Below, piece by piece: positions 1-5,012 of a DNA stretch of 7,735 nt; position 1 is the first letter of the stretch; each line of letters opens with the position of its first letter. The stretch is from Lentisphaeria bacterium (GTDB lineage: Bacteria; Verrucomicrobiota; Lentisphaeria; Oligosphaerales; JAFGRS01), in NCBI GenBank assembly GCA_016935045.1, contig JAFGRS010000220.1:1-7735 (forward strand). Direction: 5' to 3'. The notes under the pieces were generated by a model. The model was not told the origin of the DNA. It searched no databases and saw only the letters and a list, made by a program, of their open reading frames with translations. Position numbers and translations under genes: made by a program.

Positions 1-2
1 AC

Positions 3-485
3 AGCCTTGAGGACGGCATCCTGTGGACCACCGCGGCAGGCAACGGCGATGACACAACGGCCGTGGGACCGCTGCCGGACGGCACCGGCTGGCAGATCCG
101 GGTTGCCGACGAAAGCCACAATTACCGTGCCGAACAGGCCGTCCCGTTCAGCTTCCTGTTCGTCCCCTACCGCTGCCGCGGCCTGGTGGCCGGCCGCGTG
201 CTCCGGGATGGCACCGTGGCCCGGGGAGTGGGCGCCTTCGACGTGGCCCGGACGGCCCCGGGCCGTTACGAGGTGTTCATCCCGGGCAAGACCGACCGGG
301 ACGGGATCCTCCTGCTCAACGTCACCATGCTCAACAAGGACGGGGTCGAGGACAACGCCATGGCCTGGGCCTACGAAGAAGGGGCCTGCGGCGGGCGGGG
401 AGGCTTTGTCATCGCGTCCTATGACCAGCCCGACTTCCAGGATCAGGATGTCGAGTTCTGCTTTGCGTTCGTCGCCTACGGCACC
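3..485 (+). repeat. Two tandem copies of a small beta-rich protein domain inside gene 1 (first copy truncated)
   Basis: The translation contains two related segments. Both start with DGIL, pass through a variable acidic stretch, then have a GW- or GG-type turn leading to an I-x-D or S-x-D step, and end in a hydrophobic strand: PFSFLFVPY in copy 1 and EFCFAFVAYG in copy 2. Copy 2 is complete and shows the leading strand GRYEVFIPG before its DGIL; in copy 1 that strand is cut off by the window edge. I do not know a family name with certainty. It looks like an extracellular beta-sandwich repeat, and more copies may lie upstream. Confidence 0.6.
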
Positions 486-3400
486 GACCTGTCCCCCGAC
501 GTGCAGCGGCCCAGCCGATTCCAGGCGGCGGAGACCTGGGCGGAGAGTGTGGCCCGAGCCGCGGAGCAGGCCAGCACCGTGCCGGACGGCGCCGTCGGGC
601 CCTGGATCGGCCCGGTGCTGACCGCCAAGACGCCACCCATGGGACTCTCGTTGCCCGTGCAGGGCAAGACACACCTCTGGCTGATGACCGAGGCCCATGG
701 TGAGCCGAAGGGGGTCCGTGCCCTCTGGGCGGAGCCGGGCTTTCGGATGGCGGACGGTGCGCGCCGGGAGCTGGGCGTCGAAGACGTGGGGTACAGCCGT
801 GGCGCCGTACCGGGGGCGGCGGCGGAGGTGGCTCTGGCGGGCGGACGGGTGGACCGGGGATGGTGCGTCGAGCCACGCTCGGCCCTGTACTGCGCCGTAC
901 CCCCTGGCGCTGTGGCTTTTGTGGCCCGTCTGGGCGTCGCCGAAGGTGCGCCGGAGGGTGCCGGCGTCCGCTTCCGGGTCAGCGACGAACCCCATCGCCG
1001 CGATTCCTGGCGCGACGACGCCTGGCCCGTGCTCCGAAACCGGTTCCCCGTCGAGGCAGCCCGCCTGCAGGCCGACCTGGGCACCCGGGAACGGCTCGAT
1101 CGAGTCGACCTCGACGCCTGGAGGGAACCTCTCTCCCGAGGACTCGCCCACATGGAGACCGAATTGGGGCACGGCGCCCAACGCCTCCCCGCAGCCCCCG
1201 AGGGGCATGCCGGCGCCCTGCTTGCCCGACACGGCGCCGCGGCCCAACTCCTCACCCGCATCCACCAGGCCCGCGAATCCCTCTGGCAGCAGGCACCCCG
1301 ACTGGCCGCCTTCGCCGACTACCCAAAGACAACGTTCACCGAACTGGCCGCCTCCCTCCAGCGCATCGCCGACTCCCGCCCCACCCTCCGTGCGGAGGCG
1401 GAAAGGGCCAGCAAGCTCCTGCGGACCTGCGAAGAACAGTGCCTGACCATGGTGATGGGACGCCTCGACGGACAACCACCGGATGCCGAGACCCTCGGGC
1501 GTCTGGAAAGGGATGTCGCCGGCCTGGCCGAATGGTCGGGACGGGCACTGGGCTGGACCATGTACGGCGGCGACAACCGCCGCAGCTGGATCTGCCGAGA
1601 GCCGCTGGCGCTCCCCCTCGCGCCGCTGTGGACATACCGGCCCGTCCTCCCGCCCCGGCCGGCGTGGCCCCTCCCCCGCGTCGACAACCCGGCCGTGGCA
1701 CACGAACTGCGGCCAACGCTGACCTATGACAGGGCCTTTCATCCGGTTGCGGCCGATGGACGCCTGGTGTTCGGTTCGTCTTCGGAGGATGCCGTCATCT
1801 GCCTCGATGCATCCACCGGTCGGGAACGTTGGCGTACCGTGGTCGGGGGGCCGGTCCGCCTGGCGCCGGTTCTCGGCGGCGGCCGGGTCTATGCGGGCTG
1901 TGACGACGGGTCCGTCTACTGCCTCGACCTGCCGACCGGCCGGCTGCTGTGGCAGTACCGTGCCGATGGCGGTGCGGATCGTCGTCTGGGCGGCAACGGG
2001 CGCGTCATCTCCCAGTGGGCCGTGCGTTGCGGTCTCTGCCTGGACGACGGCGTGCTGTACGCGGGTGCCGGGGTATTTCCCACCTTGGGCACCGCCCTGT
2101 TCGCGCTGGATGCCGAGACCGGGGCAGAGCGCTGGCGCCGCACGATCCCCTGGACCCCGCAGGGCTTCATGCTCCTGTCTCCCTCGCGGCTGTTCCTGCC
2201 TACCGGCCGGACCCCGTTCCGGAGCGTGGCTCGGGCCGACGGGAGCGCCCTCCCCTCCTTCGGACGGTCGGACTCCTGGGGCAAGGACCTCCCCGGAGGC
2301 ACACTGGCCCTCGTGGTGAACGACCGCCTCATCACCGGACCGGACGAGGGCGGCGAATTGCACCTCTTCAGCACCGAAAGCACGGAATGCCTCGTGCGCG
2401 TGCGCGGCCGCCGCATCATCGTTGACGGACTCGTCTCCTACATCCTCCGCGACGACAGCGTGACCGCGGAGGAACGCGACCCCTTCGTGCGCCGCGGCGG
2501 CATCCAGGCGCTCTGGGAAACCCCCGTCCTCCCCGCAATCTGCATGCTCAAAACCGGCGACCATCTCCTCCTCGGCGGAGAAACAGGCAGCGTCCAGATC
2601 CTCGAAGCCCGCACGGGAACGCTCCGGAGCACAACCTCCGTCGGCAAGGACGCGGTGGAGGGCCTGATGTGGAGCCAGGGACGCCTCACCGCCAGCCTGG
2701 CGGACGGAACCCTCGTCTGCCTGGGAGGACCCGGAACCGCTCCCCCTGCCCCCGCCCCACCCGATCCGGAACCGGGGCAGGTGACGCCGTCCGCGGAAGC
2801 GCTCTCCCGTGCCGAAGCCCTGGTGGCGGCAGGCGGCTTCCGTAAGGGCTACGCACTGGTGGCCGGAGATGCGGAGCTTGGGGTCTCCCTGGCGCAGGCC
2901 AGTGACCTGCAGGTGCTCCTCCTCCTGCGCCATCCCGACGAGGTGACGGCCTGGCGGCAGCGCCTCTCACGCACGGGGCTGTACGGGGATGCGGTCTCGG
3001 TGTACCGCATCGAGGGAGAGAGCCTCCCCTACCGCCCATACCTCTTCAATCTGATCGCGTTGCCTGCGGGTACGCTGGGTGTTCCCGGCGGGGAGTGGTT
3101 GCGGGTGCTGCGTCCCCACGGTGGGTATGTGGCGGCCCGGGAGCCCGGTCCGTTTGCCGCGGCGGCCCGGGGCATCCCCGGTCAGGTGGAGGAGCCGGAG
3201 AAGGGGTTCGCGTTCGCTTTCCGGCGCGGGCCGGTACCGGGGGAAGGCCAGTGGACCCATGGCTACGCCGATCCCGCCAACACCGCCTGCAGCGGGGACA
3301 CGCTTCCCTTCGGGGAGTTCGAGGTCCTCTGGTTCGGGGGGCCGGGGCCACGCAGGATGTTCGACCGCCACGTCAAAGCCGCAGCGCCGCTTTTCCAGGG

Positions 3401-4580
3401 GGGCACGCTGTACGTGACCGGGCAGGACTACCTGGCCGGAATGGACGCCTACAACGGGACCATCTTCTGGGAGAAGGAGGTCAAGGGCAGCGGCCGGATG
3501 GCCATGCTCAAGGACTGCGGCAACATGGTGGCGGCGGAGGGGAAGCTGTTCGTGGCCGTCAACGAAACCTGTACCGTGCTCGAAGGGAAGACGGGCCGGA
3601 AACTGCGCAGCCACCCGGTCCATGCCCATGTCGAAGGCGGAAAACGGTGGGGATACCTGGCCGCCGCCGGGGACCTGCTCCTGGGCAGCGCGACACGCGA
3701 AGAAACTCGCTTCGTCCCGGGAAACAAGGCGGACTACAATGCCGTCTGGTACCATTTCCAACCGGTGACAACCAGCCTGGCGCTCTTCGCCCTGGACCGC
3801 GCCAGCGGAGAACGCCGCTGGCTCTACACCCCGCCCTCGGGCGTGCTGCTCAACCCTACCATCACCGTCCTGGACGGACGGGTCGCATTCGTCGAAAGCG
3901 TCAACCCGGCCACAAGGGAGGACGCGGACGGCAAGATCCCCCAGGCGGAACTCTTTGCCGGCGGGCCGGTCCTCACCGCTCTGCGCCTCGCCAACGGCGG
4001 CATCGCCTGGCGTGTCCCCATCACCCTCGACGCCTTCCAGCACGCGATCTACATGGGGGGCAGCGAGGGGGTCTTCGTGCTCACCGGTTCGCGCCACGAC
4101 GTCGTGGACAAGCAAAAACTCATCCAGTACCAGATGGTCGGCATCGACGCGGAAACCGGACGCGAACTGTGGCGCCATGATCACACACCGACCCGGGGCC
4201 ACATTCTGGACGGCGGGCACGGCGAACAGACCCAGCACCCGGCCATCGTCCGAGACATCGTCTACGGGCCGGGCTTCGCCCGCAACCTGAAGACCGGCTC
4301 GGCCCATACGGGATGGCTGTGGCAGAAAAGCCCCCAGTGCGCCACGCTCTCTGCCAGCCTGAACTGCGCCTTCAGCCGCCAGCACGGCAATCCCACCGCC
4401 GCCAACCTGAGCGACGGCAGCCAGATCCGCATGACACACGTCACCCGACCGGGATGCTGGATCAATACCCTTCCCGCCGGCGGAATCGTCATCATCCCCG
4501 AGGCAAGCAGCGGTTGCACCTGCGAGTACTCCGTGCAGACCAGCCTCGCCCTCCACCCCCTCGGGCCAAGGCCCAAGTGA
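3..4580 (+). CDS. PQQ-like (BamB-type) beta-propeller protein with NPCBM-like and methyltransferase-like domains, 5' partial
   Basis: The frame is open from the first complete codon at 3 to TGA at 4578-4580, so the start lies left of the window; the GTG at 63 is internal. Residues below are counted from that GTG. Two beta-rich repeats (nt 3-174 and 177-485) come first. An NPCBM-like carbohydrate-binding module follows (about residues 180-313), then a leucine-rich helical stretch (320-500), propeller blades (513-893), a degenerate Rossmann/methyltransferase-like domain (910-1036), more blades (1057-1413) and a tail with five Cys (1426-1487). Blade signatures of the form LDxxTGxxxW begin at nt 1803, 1923, 2106, 2601, 3441, 3579, 3792, 3981 and 4143. 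Such propellers are named after PQQ enzymes, but the protein looks BamB-like and shows no sign of cofactor use. No catalytic site is recognised. The family resembles large proteins I know from PVC bacteria; the biological role is unknown. Being partial, its signal peptide cannot be judged. Confidence 0.95.
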   Translation, partial: SLEDGILWTTAAGNGDDTTAVGPLPDGTGWQIRVADESHNYRAEQAVPFSFLFVPYRCRGLVAGRVLRDGTVARGVGAFDVARTAPGRYEVFIPGKTDRDGILLLNVTMLNKDGVEDNAMAWAYEEGACGGRGGFVIASYDQPDFQDQDVEFCFAFVAYGTDLSPDVQRPSRFQAAETWAESVARAAEQASTVPDGAVGPWIGPVLTAKTPPMGLSLPVQGKTHLWLMTEAHGEPKGVRALWAEPGFRMADGARRELGVEDVGYSRGAVPGAAAEVALAGGRVDRGWCVEPRSALYCAVPPGAVAFVARLGVAEGAPEGAGVRFRVSDEPHRRDSWRDDAWPVLRNRFPVEAARLQADLGTRERLDRVDLDAWREPLSRGLAHMETELGHGAQRLPAAPEGHAGALLARHGAAAQLLTRIHQARESLWQQAPRLAAFADYPKTTFTELAASLQRIADSRPTLRAEAERASKLLRTCEEQCLTMVMGRLDGQPPDAETLGRLERDVAGLAEWSGRALGWTMYGGDNRRSWICREPLALPLAPLWTYRPVLPPRPAWPLPRVDNPAVAHELRPTLTYDRAFHPVAADGRLVFGSSSEDAVICLDASTGRERWRTVVGGPVRLAPVLGGGRVYAGCDDGSVYCLDLPTGRLLWQYRADGGADRRLGGNGRVISQWAVRCGLCLDDGVLYAGAGVFPTLGTALFALDAETGAERWRRTIPWTPQGFMLLSPSRLFLPTGRTPFRSVARADGSALPSFGRSDSWGKDLPGGTLALVVNDRLITGPDEGGELHLFSTESTECLVRVRGRRIIVDGLVSYILRDDSVTAEERDPFVRRGGIQALWETPVLPAICMLKTGDHLLLGGETGSVQILEARTGTLRSTTSVGKDAVEGLMWSQGRLTASLADGTLVCLGGPGTAPPAPAPPDPEPGQVTPSAEALSRAEALVAAGGFRKGYALVAGDAELGVSLAQASDLQVLLLLRHPDEVTAWRQRLSRTGLYGDAVSVYRIEGESLPYRPYLFNLIALPAGTLGVPGGEWLRVLRPHGGYVAAREPGPFAAAARGIPGQVEEPEKGFAFAFRRGPVPGEGQWTHGYADPANTACSGDTLPFGEFEVLWFGGPGPRRMFDRHVKAAAPLFQGGTLYVTGQDYLAGMDAYNGTIFWEKEVKGSGRMAMLKDCGNMVAAEGKLFVAVNETCTVLEGKTGRKLRSHPVHAHVEGGKRWGYLAAAGDLLLGSATREETRFVPGNKADYNAVWYHFQPVTTSLALFALDRASGERRWLYTPPSGVLLNPTITVLDGRVAFVESVNPATREDADGKIPQAELFAGGPVLTALRLANGGIAWRVPITLDAFQHAIYMGGSEGVFVLTGSRHDVVDKQKLIQYQMVGIDAETGRELWRHDHTPTRGHILDGGHGEQTQHPAIVRDIVYGPGFARNLKTGSAHTGWLWQKSPQCATLSASLNCAFSRQHGNPTAANLSDGSQIRMTHVTRPGCWINTLPAGGIVIIPEASSGCTCEYSVQTSLALHPLGPRPK
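600..1002 (+). other. NPCBM-like carbohydrate-binding domain within gene 1
   Basis: The segment from about residue 180 to 313 follows the NPCBM (novel putative carbohydrate binding module) plan. A strand with GKTHLWLMTEA is followed by a WAEP step and a strand holding ARRELGVEDVGY. After a linker comes GRVDRGWCVEPRSALYC, the position where typical members have a G-I-G-x-H-A motif. The domain then ends with PPGAVAFVARLGV and VRFRVSDE, the usual closing strands. The GxGxHA histidine is not kept here. The domain is known from secreted glycan-active proteins and probably binds sugar; that binding is inferred, not shown. Confidence 0.65.
2790..3170 (+). other. Degenerate methyltransferase-like (Rossmann) domain embedded between two propeller segments
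   Basis: Between the two propeller parts lies a segment (about residues 910-1036) that reads as a class I methyltransferase fold. A helix RAEALVAAGG leads into strand KGYALVAGDAELG (nt 2844-2882), then strand DLQVLLLLRHPDEV, helix, RTGLYGDAVSVYRIEG, and a strand before PYLFNLIALP, ending in LRVLRPHGGYV. In active enzymes the first loop is GxGxG-like and the second strand ends in an acidic residue. Here the loop is AGDAELG and the second strand ends LLRHP, so SAM binding is probably lost. I recall a similar insertion in other PVC propeller proteins. A structural role is likely. Confidence 0.6.
4338..4523 (+). other. Five-cysteine C-terminal signature of gene 1
   Basis: The last 80 or so residues carry Cys codons at 4338, 4365, 4455, 4515 and 4521, in the contexts SPQCATLS, LNCAFSR, RPGCWIN and SSGCTCEY. 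The last two form a C-x-C pair. The phrases TRPGCWIN and PEASSGCTC match, from memory, the closing segment of a group of PVC propeller proteins, so the pattern looks conserved. There is no CxxCH, so heme attachment is not indicated. Disulfide bonds closing the propeller or a metal site are both possible. Confidence 0.55.
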
Positions 4581-4586
4581 CAACCT

Positions 4587-4705
4587 CCCCCGCCGGGGCC
4601 GGTTTTCCGGACATCCCCAGGCGCGCCGCGTCCGGAAAACAGACATGGCCCCCCCCGCCGGGAAGCGTTTTCCGGACGGACTCGGGCATACCCCGGCCGG
4701 AAAAC
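4587..4705. repeat. Tandem 65-bp repeat, two copies, each with facing inverted arms
   Basis: Three blocks recur exactly 65 bp apart: CCCCCGCCGGG (4587-4597 and 4652-4662), GTTTTCCGGAC (4602-4612 and 4667-4677) and CCGGAAAAC (4632-4640 and 4697-4705). The spacers between blocks have equal lengths in both copies (4 and 19 nt) but mostly different sequence. Within each copy the second and third blocks are inverted repeats. This could be a REP-like extragenic palindrome or a double binding site for a dimeric regulator. No third copy is present at the same period on either side. Confidence 0.8.
4602..4640 (+). terminator. Hairpin 22 nt after the stop of gene 1, possible transcript 3' end
   Basis: GTTTTCCGGAC (4602-4612) pairs perfectly with GTCCGGAAAAC (4630-4640), an 11-bp stem with a 17-nt loop. 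Its position just after the gene 1 stop fits a transcript-end or mRNA-stabilising structure. There is no U-tract after the stem, so it is not a standard intrinsic terminator. It is also the first half of the tandem repeat. Confidence 0.4.
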
Positions 4706-4719
4706 CCGAGCGGCCCGGC
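4667..4719. repeat. Second hairpin of the tandem repeat
   Basis: GTTTTCCGG (4667-4675) pairs with CCGGAAAAC (4697-4705), a 9-bp stem. Outer arms GCCGGG (4657-4662) and CCCGGC (4714-4719) extend the dyad. An alternative pairing, CTCGGG (4681-4686) with CCCGAG (4705-4710), is also possible, so the fold is not unique. Confidence 0.55.
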
Positions 4720-4902
4720 AGGCACAGCATGCGGAACGGAGGCTCTGGGGGGCTGTCCGGCACGGTGGCGGGGCAGGGCTGGTGCGGTATGGTTGTGGCG
4801 GGATGTCTGGCGTTGGTGCGGGTCGTTGTGTGGGTTCTTGTGCGCGGCACGGCGGTGTGGCCACGGGTGTTCCGGCTCCCGGGGTGGGCTGCCCCGGCTT
4901 CT

Positions 4903-4907
4903 GGAGG
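4903..4907 (+). promoter_or_regulatory. Ribosome binding site of the lyase-esterase gene
   Basis: GGAGG lies 6 nt before ATG 4914, an ideal Shine-Dalgarno sequence and spacing. It decides the start against the longer frame beginning at GTG 4782. Confidence 0.8.
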
Positions 4908-4913
4908 CATGGG

Positions 4914-5012
4914 ATGCGGGACGGCGGAGGCAAGCGAGGTTTCGGGGGTTCGTGGGAGGGGATCGTGGTCGTTCTTCTTCCCCTGGTTTGCACGGCGATC
5001 GGGAGTGCGGCG
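4914..5012 (+). other. Signal peptide of the lyase-esterase
   Basis: The first 33 residues have a basic stretch (KR), a Gly-rich part, a hydrophobic core from Ile17 to Ile29 and an S-A-A cleavage motif before Glu34. The Cys in PLVC is preceded by Val, so it does not make a lipobox; signal peptidase I cleavage is more likely than lipid attachment. Confidence 0.8.

Larger units (their letters stand above)
4581..4913. other. Intergenic region between the propeller gene and the pectinase gene
   Basis: These 333 nt hold no supportable gene. The left part (4587-4705) contains the tandem 65-bp repeat listed separately. The right part (about 4741-4900) is G/T-rich on the + strand: positions 4801-4860 contain 30 G and 10 C. 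It ends in a good ribosome binding site for the lyase gene. I see no convincing -35/-10 pair. A frame open from GTG 4782 runs into the lyase gene, but its first 44 residues look non-coding. Confidence 0.7.

Noticed and set aside
63..65. GTG at 63 as the real start of gene 1
   Set aside because: The frame continues upstream to the window edge, and the upstream codons complete the first copy of the duplicated domain.
1803..4180. PQQ-dependent dehydrogenase activity for gene 1
   Set aside because: Only the generic blade signatures are present; I see no cofactor or calcium site of the dehydrogenases, and the domain mix differs.
4563..4574. GGGCC-AA-GGCCC as a terminator of gene 1
   Set aside because: The loop would be only two bases, it lies inside the coding sequence, and no U-run follows.
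4587..4705. CRISPR array
   Set aside because: There are only two units, the repeated blocks are interrupted, and no Cas gene is present.
4747..4778. G-quadruplex in the G-rich gap
   Set aside because: The G-runs are unevenly spaced and do not make four tracts of three with short loops.
4782..4913. GTG at 4782 as the start of the lyase-esterase
   Set aside because: It would put 44 Gly/Cys-rich residues before the signal peptide. ATG 4914 has an ideal GGAGG and leads straight into the signal peptide.
4980..5000. Lipoprotein signal around PLVC in the lyase-esterase
   Set aside because: Val precedes the Cys where Gly, Ala or Ser is needed, and an S-A-A cleavage site follows.
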